From: Oceanicaulis sp.
GTDB lineage: Bacteria; Pseudomonadota; Alphaproteobacteria; Caulobacterales; Maricaulaceae
Direction of reading: 5' to 3'
Length of the DNA: 56,839 bases
Assembly: GCA_020832735.1 (NCBI GenBank)
Contig: JAFIEB010000079.1
Span: 1-56,839, forward strand
Under the pieces are notes generated by a model, which worked only from the letters and a program-made list of their open reading frames with translations, was not told where the DNA came from and did no database searches. How positions within the stretch are numbered: position 1 is the first letter of the stretch; each line of letters begins with the position of its first letter. Below are positions 33,570 through 43,171 of the stretch, in pieces. The position numbers and the translations under genes were made by a program.

Positions 33570-34385
33570 TCAGGCGTATCCCTGGCTGCGCATGTGAGCG
33601 TTAAGGGCGTTCATCCGGTCCTGATCAGACGGGTGGGTGGACAGGAAGGCCGGGGGCGCGCCGCGGCCCGATTGCGCCATCATGGATTCCCAGAACACCA
33701 CCGACTCGCTAGGCCGGTAATTGGCGCGGGCCATGTAATCCACGCCCAGCCGGTCCGCCTCCATCTCGTGGCGGCGCGAATAGGGCAGCAGCACGCCGAA
33801 AGTCAGCCCCGCGCCAAGCACGCCCGCCCAGGCGCCGGCGTTCTGGGTGTCCGTCTGCTCAAGCGCCACGGCGGCCAGGCCAGTGGCCAGGCCTGCGGCC
33901 ATCTGCTGGGACGCTCGCTCCTGTGCGTGGCGCCCGGCCACGTGTCCGGCTTCGTGGCCGATCACGGTCGCCAGCTGGTCATCATTGCGCGTGGTCTCCA
34001 GCAGCCCGCGATACAGGCCGACCTTGCCGTTGGGCAGCACCCAGGCGTTCACCTCGTCGGAATCGAACACCACGAATTCCCAGTCGTGCTGGCTCATGCC
34101 CGACGCGTTGGCGATGCGCGAGCCGACCCGGTTTGCCTGACGGCGCATGGCCGGATCATTGCTGACCCGCTCGCGCTGGCGCGCCGCTTGCCAGGTCTGG
34201 TCCGACAGCTGGGCGATCTGGTCGTCAGAGACCAGCATCAGCTGGCGCCGTCCCAGGGCCGGATTCTCCGCCGTGCAGCCTGAAGCGGCGAAAGGAAAGA
34301 CCGTTCCCGCCGCCAGACCTGCAAGCAGTTCGCGCCGGCCCATGCGCACTTTCGGCAGGGCGTCGAATTCTGATTGGCTAAGCAT
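33570..34385 (-). CDS. M48 family zinc metalloprotease (lipoprotein)
   Basis: The 271-residue protein has a lipoprotein-like signal with Arg pair (GRRELLAGLAAGTVFPFAAS then GC), so it is exported to the periplasm. The M48 active site is clear: the zinc motif HEAGH in ATVIGHEAGHVAGRHAQ, with the third ligand in RHEMEADRLGVDYM. NAWVLPNGKVGLYRGLLE precedes the site as in BepA/LoiP-like proteases that survey outer-membrane proteins. STHPSDQDRMNAL at the end is also typical. ATG 34385 is chosen for AAAGGAA upstream; ATGs at 34412 and 34481 would delay the signal peptide. Confidence 0.9.
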   Translation of the reverse strand: MLSQSEFDALPKVRMGRRELLAGLAAGTVFPFAASGCTAENPALGRRQLMLVSDDQIAQLSDQTWQAARQRERVSNDPAMRRQANRVGSRIANASGMSQHDWEFVVFDSDEVNAWVLPNGKVGLYRGLLETTRNDDQLATVIGHEAGHVAGRHAQERASQQMAAGLATGLAAVALEQTDTQNAGAWAGVLGAGLTFGVLLPYSRRHEMEADRLGVDYMARANYRPSESVVFWESMMAQSGRGAPPAFLSTHPSDQDRMNALNAHMRSQGYA

Positions 34386-34547
34386 AGCTGTTCCTTTCTG
34401 AATCAGCGCCATCACGTCGCGCGGCTGGCGATTTTCACAAAATTCGCCATGGAAACGCCGCGCGCTTTCGTTAATCATCATCTCACACCCGGGCGCTGGC
34501 GCAAACCAGAGTCGGCGTTAGAAGCCCCCTGACGGAGACGCCTTGTC

Positions 34548-36650
34548 ATGCGCACTTTGCTTATCATTCTTCTGCTCCTCGCCGGGCTGATCGCGGGCGC
34601 CGCTCTGGCGCTGCCCGCCCTCATCTCTTCAGAATGGCTGCGCGACCGTGTCAGCGCCGAGGCGAGCGCGGCCATCAACCGGGAGGTGCGCCTGGCCGGC
34701 GAAGTGGAGCTGAGGGTGTTTCCACAGCTTCAGGTGCGTGCGCGGGACGCCTCGATCGCCAATGCGCCCGGCTTCGGCGACGAGCCTCTGGCGCAAATGA
34801 GCGAGTTGCGCGCCACACTGGCGTGGGGGCCTCTCATCTCCCGGCGCATCGAGATCGGGGAATTCGTGCTTGTCGAGCCGGTGATACGGCTGGAATCGCG
34901 CCGTGACGGCAATAACTGGACGCTGGGCGCGCCGCGCGAGACCGCGCCCGCCCGCAGCGCCGGGGAAGGCTTCGTGCGGCGGCCTGGCGCCCTGCCGTTC
35001 GAGGCGGCGTTCGGCGATGTGCGCATCGAGAACGGATCGGTGTTTTACCGCGATCCCGGCCAGACCCGGCGGATCGAGGGACTGGACCTGACCGTTGATC
35101 TGCCATCGGTGGATGCGCCTGTGCGCTTGAGCGGGGCGCTCAGCGCCGATGGCCGGCCCATGCGCTTCAACGCCGAACTGGGCTCGCTGCGCGGGTTTTT
35201 CGAAGGGGCCGAGACCGCCCTCCGGCTGGAGATGACCGGCGCGCTCGCCGATCTCAGCTTTGACGGGCGGTTCCTGGAAGGCGAGGCGTTGAGCTTTGAC
35301 GGGCGCACGTCGGTGGACCTGCCCCTGCCCGCTTTGGCGCGCTTTCTGGGCACCGAGCTGCCGGAGGGTCCTGTGTTCCGCCGCTTCGCCGCCGAGGCCG
35401 ATGTGGCTGGCACGCCGGGACGCCTGGCGCTCACCGACGCCGCCATCGTGTTTGACGCCATCCGCGCCAATGGCGCCCTGACGCTCGACTATGAGCGCGC
35501 GCGGCCCCTCATCACCGGCAGCCTGCGCGCCGCTGATCTGGACATCACCCCCTACATCCCGGCCGAAGAGCCGGCGCCTTCCGGCCAGGCGGGCGGAGGA
35601 GGGCTCGGCCCCTGGAGCGATGACCGCATCGATCTGACGGCGCTGAGCACGGTGGATGCGCGTCTCGACGTGCGCGCCGACCGGTTCAAGGCGCGCGACA
35701 TCGAGGCGGAGAATGTCAATCTGGCCGTCACTCTGGACAACGCCCTTCTCACCGCCCGTCTGACCGATTTCCGGCTCTATGGCGGACAGGGCGTGGTGAC
35801 TGTCGCGGTCAATGCGCGCCAGCGCACCCCGCGCTACTCCATCGCAGCGGACATCGCGGCGCTGGAGGCCCTGCCCTTCCTGAACGCGGCGGCCGGATTC
35901 GACCGGCTGCAAGGGCTTGGCCGGCTGCAACTCGACCTGAACGGAACCGGCGCCAGCCCGGCTGCGCTGATGCGCTCGCTGGACGGAACCGGCAGCTTCA
36001 ACTTCGCCGACGGCGCCATTGTCGGGGTCAATCTCGCCCAGGTGATCCGTACGGTGCAGCAGGCGATTCAGACCGGCTCGCTGCCCTCGGGCTTCGCCGA
36101 AACCCAGCAGACCGATTTCTCGGCGTTGACCGGCTCGTTCAACGTGCGCCAGGGCGTGGCCCAGAACCTTGATCTGACCATGCTGAGCCCGCTTTTGCGG
36201 GTGGAAGGCGCCGGCACGCTCAATCTGGCCGAACAGAGGATCGATTACCGCCTTACCCCGCGCGCCGTGCAAACACTCGCTGGTCAGGGCGGGGAAACCG
36301 ATCTGCAGGGCCTCGCAGTGCCGGTGCGTATCCGCGGCGGGTTCAATGACGTGGCGGTGTCTGTGGACCTGGAGGCCGTCGCACGCGATCTGGTGCGCCT
36401 GCGCGCCGGGTCGCTGATCGGCGGCCAAGCCGGTCAGGCCCTGACCGATGGCCGGCGCCTTGAGGACGTGGCCCGTGACGCCGCCGCCGGCGCCTTGCGC
36501 GATGCTCTCACCGGGCGTCAGCGCGAGGGTGAGAACGGCGAAGAAGAGACCCGCGACGACCCCGCCCGGCGCTTGCTGGAAGGCGTGCTGGGACGCCGGC
36601 CCCAACCACGGCCCGAGCCGGAACCGGAGCCCGAAGACGACGGGCGCTGA
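34548..36650 (+). CDS. AsmA family protein
   Basis: AsmA-like proteins are inner-membrane anchored and extend into the periplasm, with roles in outer-membrane assembly and lipid transport. The 700-residue protein has an N-terminal membrane anchor (TLLIILLLLAGLIAGAALAL) followed by the AsmA N-domain (NREVRLAGEVELRVFPQL, FGDEPLAQMSEL). The C-terminal AsmA_2 part contains SLDGTGSFNFADGAIVGVNL and RVEGAGTLNLAEQRIDYRL, family hallmarks. The last 60 residues are Arg/Glu/Pro-rich (RPQPRPEPEPEPEDD). It has a strong start (GGAGACG) and stands as its own unit. Confidence 0.9.
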   Translation: MRTLLIILLLLAGLIAGAALALPALISSEWLRDRVSAEASAAINREVRLAGEVELRVFPQLQVRARDASIANAPGFGDEPLAQMSELRATLAWGPLISRRIEIGEFVLVEPVIRLESRRDGNNWTLGAPRETAPARSAGEGFVRRPGALPFEAAFGDVRIENGSVFYRDPGQTRRIEGLDLTVDLPSVDAPVRLSGALSADGRPMRFNAELGSLRGFFEGAETALRLEMTGALADLSFDGRFLEGEALSFDGRTSVDLPLPALARFLGTELPEGPVFRRFAAEADVAGTPGRLALTDAAIVFDAIRANGALTLDYERARPLITGSLRAADLDITPYIPAEEPAPSGQAGGGGLGPWSDDRIDLTALSTVDARLDVRADRFKARDIEAENVNLAVTLDNALLTARLTDFRLYGGQGVVTVAVNARQRTPRYSIAADIAALEALPFLNAAAGFDRLQGLGRLQLDLNGTGASPAALMRSLDGTGSFNFADGAIVGVNLAQVIRTVQQAIQTGSLPSGFAETQQTDFSALTGSFNVRQGVAQNLDLTMLSPLLRVEGAGTLNLAEQRIDYRLTPRAVQTLAGQGGETDLQGLAVPVRIRGGFNDVAVSVDLEAVARDLVRLRAGSLIGGQAGQALTDGRRLEDVARDAAAGALRDALTGRQREGENGEEETRDDPARRLLEGVLGRRPQPRPEPEPEPEDDGR

Positions 36651-36746
36651 GCGGGCGCGGCCTTGATCGCAGCGGCCCAGGGCTATCTACTGCCTCGCAA
36701 ATCCGCGCCAGCCTGAACCGGCGCGGCCAGGGGAGGAGCATTCGCC

Positions 36747-38513
36747 ATGATCCGCATGATCGCTGCAGGGGCCGCCGCCATGAGCTTTTCAATCTTCGGC
36801 GACATGGCCGGCGCCCAGACCTTCCATCCCGGTGAGCGCGTCACCGGCGATCACTTCTCGGGGCGCTCGCCCGTCATCGCGCGCAACGGCATGGCCGCCA
36901 CTTCACAGCCGCTGGCGACCCAGGCCGCGCTGGAGATCCTTAAAGCCGGCGGCAGCGCGGTGGACGCCGCCATCGCGGCGAACGCCGCCCTGGGCCTGAT
37001 GGAGCCGGTGGGCAACGGTATTGGCGGCGATCTGTTCGCCATTGTCTGGGATCCCGAAACCGGTGAAGTCCACGGACTGAACGCCGCCGGGCGCTCGCCC
37101 ATGTCGCTGAGTTTCGAGACGGTGGTGGAGCGCTCTGGCGAAGCCGGCGCCATTCCGCCGCTGGGCGCCATGGCCGTCTCGGTGCCGGGCGCCGTGGGCG
37201 GCTGGTTTGCGCTGCACGAACGCTTCGGGCGCCTGCCCATGAGCGACGTGCTCGCCCCGGCCATCCGTTACGCCGAGGAGGGCTTCCCGGTCTCCAAAAC
37301 CATCGCGTTTTACTGGGCGCGCAATATGCGCATCCTGGAACAGCGCCACGCCGATGGTCAGATTGAAGAGCTGGAGAACGCACGGGCCACCTATTACACG
37401 CCCGAAGGCGCCGCCCCGGTGGAAGGCGAGATGTTCCGTAACCGCGATCTCGCGCGCACCTACCGCCTGCTCGCCGAAGGCGGACGCGACGCGTATTACG
37501 AGGGTGAGATCGCTGAGACCATCGACGCCTATATGCGCAGGATTGGCGGTTGGCTGAATGCCGAAGATCTGGCTGCGCACAGGTCTGACTGGATCGAGCC
37601 GCTGAGCGTGAATTACCGGGGCTATGACGTGTGGGAATTGCCGCCCCAGGGACAGGGGATCGCCGCGCTTCAGATGCTGAACATCCTTGAGGACTATGAC
37701 CTCGCGGGCATGGGTTTCATGAGCGCCGACGCCCTGCATGTGATGATCGAGGCCAAGCGCCTGGCGTTCGAGGACCGGGCGCGCTTCTACGCCGACCCCG
37801 CCTTCATGGACATTGATGCGCGCGCGCTGCTGACCGATGACTACGCCGATGCGCGCCGCGCCCTGATCTCCATGGACCGCGCGATGGACACCGTCGCCCA
37901 CGGCGATCCGGCGATCCTGGAAACCGCTGACACGACCTATCTGACGGTGGCCGATTCCAGCGGCATGATGGTGTCGCTGATCCAGTCGAACTTCCGCGGC
38001 ATGGGCTCGGGCCTGGTGCCCGACGGGCTGGGCTTCATGCTGCAGAACCGCGGCGAGCTGTTCAGCCTCGATCCCGACCACCCCAACGCCTATGCGCCGG
38101 GCAAGCTGCCCTTCCACACCATCATCCCGGCCATGGTGACCCGCGACGGGCAAGGCGTGATGAGCTTTGGCGTGATGGGCGGCTCCATGCAGCCCCAGGG
38201 CCATGTGCAGATCCTGGTCAACATGCTCGATTTCGGCCTGAATATTCAGGAGGCCGGCGACGCGGCGCGTTGGCGCCATGACGGCTCCAGCCCCGAAACC
38301 GGCCGGATCGGTGATGTCGCCGGTCTGGGCGAGGTGTTCGTGGAGCGCGGCGTGCCGGACGATGTGCGCGCCGAGCTGGCCGCGCGCGGTCATGTGATCC
38401 GGCCCGGAGACCGGTCGTTTGGCGGCTATCAGGCGATCTGGCGCGACCCGCGCACCGGCGTCCTGCACGGCGCCAGCGAAATGCGCACGGACGGCGCCGC
38501 GCAGGGCTATTGA
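36747..38513 (+). CDS. ggt: Gamma-glutamyltransferase
   Basis: The enzyme cleaves and transfers gamma-glutamyl groups, for example from glutathione, in the periplasm. The 588-residue precursor has a signal peptide (about 1-23), the large-subunit start ATSQPLATQAALEILKAGG and GNGIGGDLFAIVWD. Autoprocessing would occur before Thr396 in ADTTYLTVADSSG, which becomes the nucleophile. The small subunit has SNFRGMGSGLVPDGLGF, matching the substrate-binding GSG loop, and LPFHTIIPAMV. Start site AGGGGAGGAG lies upstream. It converges with map across 10 bp. Confidence 0.93.
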   Translation: MIRMIAAGAAAMSFSIFGDMAGAQTFHPGERVTGDHFSGRSPVIARNGMAATSQPLATQAALEILKAGGSAVDAAIAANAALGLMEPVGNGIGGDLFAIVWDPETGEVHGLNAAGRSPMSLSFETVVERSGEAGAIPPLGAMAVSVPGAVGGWFALHERFGRLPMSDVLAPAIRYAEEGFPVSKTIAFYWARNMRILEQRHADGQIEELENARATYYTPEGAAPVEGEMFRNRDLARTYRLLAEGGRDAYYEGEIAETIDAYMRRIGGWLNAEDLAAHRSDWIEPLSVNYRGYDVWELPPQGQGIAALQMLNILEDYDLAGMGFMSADALHVMIEAKRLAFEDRARFYADPAFMDIDARALLTDDYADARRALISMDRAMDTVAHGDPAILETADTTYLTVADSSGMMVSLIQSNFRGMGSGLVPDGLGFMLQNRGELFSLDPDHPNAYAPGKLPFHTIIPAMVTRDGQGVMSFGVMGGSMQPQGHVQILVNMLDFGLNIQEAGDAARWRHDGSSPETGRIGDVAGLGEVFVERGVPDDVRAELAARGHVIRPGDRSFGGYQAIWRDPRTGVLHGASEMRTDGAAQGY

Positions 38514-38523
38514 GGCGGGCGCC

Positions 38524-39366
38524 TCAGCCCCAGGGCGGACAGTCCAGCCCCTTGGGCGAGCGGGTGAAAATCTCCACGCCATCGGCCGTCACGCCGACCG
38601 TGTGCTCGAACTGGGCCGAGAGGGATTTGTCGCGGGTCACTGCTGTCCAGCCGTCGCCGAGCACTTTCACGCCCGGCTTGCCGGCGTTGAGCATGGGCTC
38701 CACGGTGAAGAACATGCCCTCTTCCAGCACCGGGCCATAACCGGGCTCTCCGAAATGCAGCACGTTGGGCGCGTCGTGGAACAGCCGCCCGATGCCGTGA
38801 CCGCAGAAATCACGCACCACTGAACAACGCTGGCTCTCGGCATAGGACTGGATCGCCCAGCCAATATCCCCGAACGTGGCGCCGGGACGGATTTCACCGA
38901 TGCCGCGCATCATGGCTTCATAGGTCACCTCGACCAGGCGCTCGGCCTTGCGGCGCACCTCGCCCACCGGGAACATGCGGCTGGTGTCGCCATGCCAGCC
39001 GTCGAGCACGCAGGTCACGTCGATGTTGACGATATCCCCGTCCTTCAAAGGCTTTTCATTGGGTATGCCGTGGCAGACCACATGATTGATCGAGGTGCAG
39101 CTGGACTTGGTGTAGCCCTTGTAGAACAGGGTGGCCGGGCGCGCGCCATGGTTCAGGAAATACTCGCGCACCAGATCATCGAGCGCCTGGGTGGTCACGC
39201 CCGGACGCACATGGTCCACCAGCATGTCCAGCGCCGACGCCGCCAGGCGTCCCGCCTGGCGCATCCCCTCGAAATCGGCGGGCGCATGGAGCTTGATCTG
39301 GCCGTCGCGGCGCGGGCCGGCATCCATGTCCAGGTCCAGATCGATATCCAGTCCGCCGTCGTTCAC
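38524..39366 (-). CDS. map: Methionine aminopeptidase, type I
   Basis: MetAP removes the initiator Met from new proteins. All metal ligands and the catalytic His are visible: VCHGIPN, NIDVT, WHGDTSRMF, CGHGIGRLFHDAP, VEPML and QFEHTV. The chain is 280 residues. I start at GTG 39366 because GGAGG stands 7 nt upstream and the result is MNDGGLDIDLDLDMDAG; a TTG at 39405 would give 13 more residues without a ribosome site. The N-terminal extension before the catalytic domain is acidic and unlike the short E. coli enzyme. It converges with ggt. Confidence 0.93.
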   Translation of the reverse strand: MNDGGLDIDLDLDMDAGPRRDGQIKLHAPADFEGMRQAGRLAASALDMLVDHVRPGVTTQALDDLVREYFLNHGARPATLFYKGYTKSSCTSINHVVCHGIPNEKPLKDGDIVNIDVTCVLDGWHGDTSRMFPVGEVRRKAERLVEVTYEAMMRGIGEIRPGATFGDIGWAIQSYAESQRCSVVRDFCGHGIGRLFHDAPNVLHFGEPGYGPVLEEGMFFTVEPMLNAGKPGVKVLGDGWTAVTRDKSLSAQFEHTVGVTADGVEIFTRSPKGLDCPPWG

Positions 39367-39440
39367 GCGCCTCGCCTCCGATTGATGCAGCGCTGATATA
39401 CTCAAATGCGCCGCGGAGGGAAACCGGGAGAAGAGCGGAT

Positions 39441-41033
39441 TTACCGGCCGCCGGCGAAGAAACTGTCCTCATGCCAGCGCGGCGCCTCGGGCGCATTGGC
39501 GATGGCCTGTATGATCGCCAGATTGATATTGGCGAACTTGGCGCCCTGATCAAAGCGCAGCGGCTGGCTGAGATCGTCGCCCGGCTGGTGGTAATTGCCG
39601 CTCAGAAAACCCAGGAAGCCGCGTCCCTCGTCATGCTCGGGATCAGGGCTGGAAAAACCCGTCATCAGGAAGAGCGAGGGCACGCCAGCGCGGACAAAGT
39701 GATAATGATCCGAGCGCACAAACAGGGATTGCTCCGGGATAGGGTCGGGCGACAGGCGCACGCCGCGCGATGCGGCGGCGGCCTCGGCCAGCCCGCCCAG
39801 AGTGGAGTGTTCCGCTCCAAAGGCGATCATGTCATTGAACTCATAGAGAATGACTGGCATGTCCAGATTGACGTTGGCGGCCATGCGCCCCATCGCCGGG
39901 GTCGGATTGGCGGCGATATGCGCTGCGCCCAGAAGTCCCTTCTCCTCGGCCGCCAGCGCGATGAACACCACCGGACGCGCCAGGCCCGGCCCCGCGGCCA
40001 GGGCGCGGGCGGTCTCGATCATGATCGAGACGCCTGATGCGTTATCCAGCGCGCCATTGCAGATCGGGTCATCCTCCATCGGACGGCAGATGCCGATATG
40101 GTCAAGGTGAGCCGTGACGATCACCGCTTCCCCGGCCAGCGCCGGATCGGCGCCGGGCAACAGCCCTGCGACATTGTCGTCATGGACGGTTTCGCGTTCC
40201 GTGCCCTGGGACAGGGCGACCGCGATATTGAGAGGGAAGCGCTCCAGCGGCTCGCCGCGGCGCGCCGTTTCCACCATGTCTGCGAAATCCTGCGGGGCAT
40301 GGGCGAACAGGTGCGCCGCCGTCTCATCCGAGACCGAAGCGACCACCCGGATCGAGTCCGGCGCAGCCGCCGCCGCCGTTGTCATGGACGCGCGTCCCGC
40401 CATGTGCGCCAGGCGCCGGAAGGACCAGCGGGTCAGCCCCTCGGCCGGAATGATGATCACGCCCGCCGCACCGGCGCGGGCAGCGAATTCGATCTTGGTA
40501 AGCGGATTGTTCAGGTGCGCCGCCACATCCGAAGGCAGGCCCGACGGCGTCCCGGCCAGCACCACGGCGATCTGTCCATCAAGATCGAGCCCGGCATAAT
40601 CGTCCAGCCCCAACCCCGGCGCCGTCAGGCCGTATCCGGCGAACACCGCTCCAGCCTCGACCGAGCTGTGGTCATGAACCGGATGGGCCGAGACAACGAA
40701 ATCGCGGCCGAGCGCCTTCTCCGTCCCGTCAATGACCAATACGGCATGCTCGGGCAGCGGCGTCAGCGTCTGCAGGGGCACGCGCGCGCGATACCCATCC
40801 TCGCCCGCAGGCTCCAGACCGATCAGGCGGAACTGGGCCTCGACATAATTGGCGGCCAGCCCATAGCCGCGCGTGCCGGCCTCGCGCCCCTCCATCAGAT
40901 CATCAGCCAGGAAGCGGATATGGGCCTCCACCGCGCCAGGCGTCACCTCAAGCGCGCGCGGCTCCGGCGCCGCTGTCAGCGAACAGGCCGATGCTGCGAG
41001 AACAGCAATGGAAAGCAGGGCGTTGCGCAGCAT
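39441..41033 (-). CDS. M28 family zinc peptidase (lipoprotein)
   Basis: This 530-residue aminopeptidase-like protein begins with a lipoprotein signal (NALLSIAVLAASAC). Zinc ligands of the M28 fold are visible in order: VTAHLDHIGI (His), CNGALDNASGVSI (Asp), ALAAEEKGLLGA (Glu-Glu), NLDMP (Asp) and LSGNYHQPGDDLS (His). A PA-domain insertion occupies about residues 140-240. Such enzymes remove N-terminal residues from peptides outside the cytoplasm. The start has GCAGGAGGGG upstream, and a good promoter lies 30-60 bp upstream (see entry). Confidence 0.9.
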   Translation of the reverse strand: MLRNALLSIAVLAASACSLTAAPEPRALEVTPGAVEAHIRFLADDLMEGREAGTRGYGLAANYVEAQFRLIGLEPAGEDGYRARVPLQTLTPLPEHAVLVIDGTEKALGRDFVVSAHPVHDHSSVEAGAVFAGYGLTAPGLGLDDYAGLDLDGQIAVVLAGTPSGLPSDVAAHLNNPLTKIEFAARAGAAGVIIIPAEGLTRWSFRRLAHMAGRASMTTAAAAAPDSIRVVASVSDETAAHLFAHAPQDFADMVETARRGEPLERFPLNIAVALSQGTERETVHDDNVAGLLPGADPALAGEAVIVTAHLDHIGICRPMEDDPICNGALDNASGVSIMIETARALAAGPGLARPVVFIALAAEEKGLLGAAHIAANPTPAMGRMAANVNLDMPVILYEFNDMIAFGAEHSTLGGLAEAAAASRGVRLSPDPIPEQSLFVRSDHYHFVRAGVPSLFLMTGFSSPDPEHDEGRGFLGFLSGNYHQPGDDLSQPLRFDQGAKFANINLAIIQAIANAPEAPRWHEDSFFAGGR

Positions 41034-41065
41034 GGTTCCCCTCCTGCAGCAGATTGTCGGCGCGC

Positions 41066-41093
41066 ACTATAGAAACGCGAACGCGCGCCTCAA
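41066..41093 (-). promoter_or_regulatory. Promoter of the M28 peptidase gene
   Basis: On the minus strand TTGAGG (41093-41088) and TATAGT (41071-41066) are 16 bp apart, 32 bp before the start codon. The -35 box overlaps the stop of the thioesterase gene. Confidence 0.6.
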
Positions 41094-41572
41094 CGTTTCA
41101 ATTTGGTCATGAGCGCGTCAGCGGCTGCGGCGAGCACGGGCCGGGGCGGCGCGTAATGTGTTGCGAACGGGCCGGTCATGCGCGCCGGGCGCCCGGTAGA
41201 CAGCTGGAAACACACCAGCCGGGTCACGGCGCGAAACACTGTTTCACTACTGCCCGCGCGCCGGAACTGATACCAGCGCTCGGCGCGCAGGCGCCCGTCG
41301 GAGCGTGCGATCCAGACGGCGCAGTCGAGCGCCTCGCCGTCCCGGCAATGGCCGAGATAATCGGCTTCGGTGCGCATAATCGCCATGCCGCGGTCCTCAT
41401 CCAGACAGTCCTGGCGCGTGAAGCCGCAGCTTTCCCAGTGCGCCCAGGCGGTCTCGTCAGCCCAGCGCAGATAGGCTGCATTGTTGGCGTGGCCGAAAAT
41501 ATCGATGTCATCGGTCGAAGCGGCGACCCGATGCACGAATGGGCCTGGCAGATCCCATTCCCGGCCGCTCAC
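41090..41572 (-). CDS. Acyl-CoA thioesterase, hotdog fold (4HBT type)
   Basis: The 160-residue protein has the hotdog thioesterase motif DIDIFGHANNAAYLRWAD, in which the Asp and the GHxNN segment form the active site, followed by RTEADYLGHCRDGEALDC and RLVCFQLSTGRPARM. The family hydrolyses acyl-CoA thioesters; the exact acyl chain is not evident. The start codon is GTG at 41572 within the sfsA stop (GTGA), with GGAGG 8 nt upstream, so the two genes are translated as a coupled pair. Confidence 0.88.
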   Translation of the reverse strand: MSGREWDLPGPFVHRVAASTDDIDIFGHANNAAYLRWADETAWAHWESCGFTRQDCLDEDRGMAIMRTEADYLGHCRDGEALDCAVWIARSDGRLRAERWYQFRRAGSSETVFRAVTRLVCFQLSTGRPARMTGPFATHYAPPRPVLAAAADALMTKLKR

Positions 41573-42267
41573 AGCACGACCTCCACCGGACGGACGATGG
41601 TGATCGCCTCAACGCTCACCTCACAGGCATAGGCCGCCACTTCAACGCCGTCGTTGACAGCCGCTTTCAGTGCGGTCGCGTAAGCCGGATCGATATCGCC
41701 GGCGATGGAGAATCGCTCGCAATCGGCGCGCTGGATCACGAACAGCTGCACGGCCCGCTCGCCGGAACGGGCGTGCGCGGCCAGCTCGCCCAGATGCTTC
41801 GCGCCGCGCGCCGTGACGCTGTCAGGAAACTCCGCCAGGCCCGGACGTCGGCTCAGATGCACGTTCTTCACCTCCACCCAGGTGCGCGGCCAGCCTGCGC
41901 CCTCCAGCAGGAAATCGATCCGCGAAGCTTCGCCGGACTGCGCCTCCCGGCGCACGCTTTCATATCCGGTCAGCTCGGCGATCGCGCCGGAATGGATGGC
42001 TTCTTCGGCCAGAGCGTTGGGGGTGTTGGTATTTATGCCAATCAGCGTGTTATCGGCTTCAACGATTTCCAGCGTCCAGGCGAGCTTGCGCGCCGGGCTG
42101 TCATGGCGCGACAGCCAGCAGCGCGCGCCGCGCGGCGCAACACCGGTCATGGCGCCAGGATTGGGGCAATGGGCCACAGCCAAGCCGACGCCGGGAATCT
42201 CCACGTCGGCGAGAAAGCGCTTGTAGCGCCGCAAGAGGCGCGCTTCAGTCAGGGGCGGTAATTGCAT
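41569..42267 (-). CDS. sfsA: DNA/RNA nuclease SfsA
   Basis: The 232-residue protein matches SfsA, first described as a maltose-metabolism regulator and later as a nuclease-like protein. It has RRYKRFLADVEI, the conserved AHCPNPGAMTGVAPRGA, then EIVEADNTLIGINTNTPN, and the nuclease-like core RIDFLLEG and TWVEVKNVHLSR. PDSVTARGAKHLGEL and FVIQRADC complete the domain. ATG 42267 starts directly before the conserved region. It shares a GTGA overlap with the thioesterase downstream. Confidence 0.93.
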   Translation of the reverse strand: MQLPPLTEARLLRRYKRFLADVEIPGVGLAVAHCPNPGAMTGVAPRGARCWLSRHDSPARKLAWTLEIVEADNTLIGINTNTPNALAEEAIHSGAIAELTGYESVRREAQSGEASRIDFLLEGAGWPRTWVEVKNVHLSRRPGLAEFPDSVTARGAKHLGELAAHARSGERAVQLFVIQRADCERFSIAGDIDPAYATALKAAVNDGVEVAAYACEVSVEAITIVRPVEVVL

Positions 42268-42338
42268 CGGCGGCTCTGGCGCAACGGGATGAGCGGACCA
42301 TAATCGCCTTCCCGCCCCCCGCAAGTGAGGATGGTGTC

Positions 42339-43076
42339 ATGAAGCCAGACGTCAGCGCCGGCGTTCTGCTGATCGGCGACGAGATACTCTCCGGGCGCAC
42401 CCGGGACGCCAATCTGCAGCAGATCGCCGAATTCCTGCAGCCCATAGGCATACCCGTGCGCGAGGCGCGCGTCGTCTCTGACGATTCATCTGCGATCGTG
42501 GAGGCGGTGCGCGCGATGTCGGCGGCCCATGACTATGTCTTCACCACCGGCGGGATAGGCCCCACGCACGACGACATCACCGCCGATTGCATGGCCGAGG
42601 CTTTCGGCCGCGCCATTGACGTGCGCGCGGACGCGCTGGCGATTCTGGAAACCTGGTACGCGCGCTCGGAAACTGAAATCACGCCCGCGCGCCTGCGCAT
42701 GGCGCGCATTCCCGAAGGCGCCAGCCTGATCGCCAATCCGGTGACCGGCGCGCCCGGTTTCCAGATCGAAAATGTGTTCGTGCTGGCCGGCGTTCCCAAG
42801 ATCGCGCGCGGCATGCTGGAGGATGTGGTCCATCGCCTGGAGGGCGGGCCGGTCACCCATGCCGTCACCGTGCGCCTGGAGGGCGTGCGCGAGGGCGATA
42901 TCGCCGAGGCGCTGGGCGTGCTGGCCGGGGATCATCACTCCGTCTCGTTTGGCTCTTATCCCTGGTTCGAGGAAGCGCCGGACGGCGGGCTCAGGCGCGG
43001 GGTGGCGCTGGTCGCGCGCGGACATGATGCAGCCCTGCTGGAACAGCTGCGCCCACAGCTCGAAGCGCTGGGCTGA
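42339..43076 (+). CDS. Molybdopterin-binding CinA N-terminal domain protein
   Basis: The 245-residue protein is a stand-alone CinA N-domain (MoaB/MogA fold). It has SAGVLLIGDEILSGRTRDAN and TTGGIGPTHDDITADCMAEA, the family's binding loop, then NPVTGAPGFQIENVFVLAGV and a short C-terminal part with VSFGSYPW. It lacks the C-terminal CinA amidohydrolase domain (PncC), as expected for this shorter type. CinA-like proteins hydrolyse ADP-ribose or bind pterins; function here is not certain. It is divergent from sfsA across 71 bp. Confidence 0.85.
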   Translation: MKPDVSAGVLLIGDEILSGRTRDANLQQIAEFLQPIGIPVREARVVSDDSSAIVEAVRAMSAAHDYVFTTGGIGPTHDDITADCMAEAFGRAIDVRADALAILETWYARSETEITPARLRMARIPEGASLIANPVTGAPGFQIENVFVLAGVPKIARGMLEDVVHRLEGGPVTHAVTVRLEGVREGDIAEALGVLAGDHHSVSFGSYPWFEEAPDGGLRRGVALVARGHDAALLEQLRPQLEALG

Positions 43077-43171
43077 CGCCTTGCCGCGCCGGGGCGTGCG
43101 CCCTAGGCTTCACCGGCAATTCTGGCGCGTCCGGTTCGGGGCGCGCGTCCCTGATATGACGAGGACCGGCG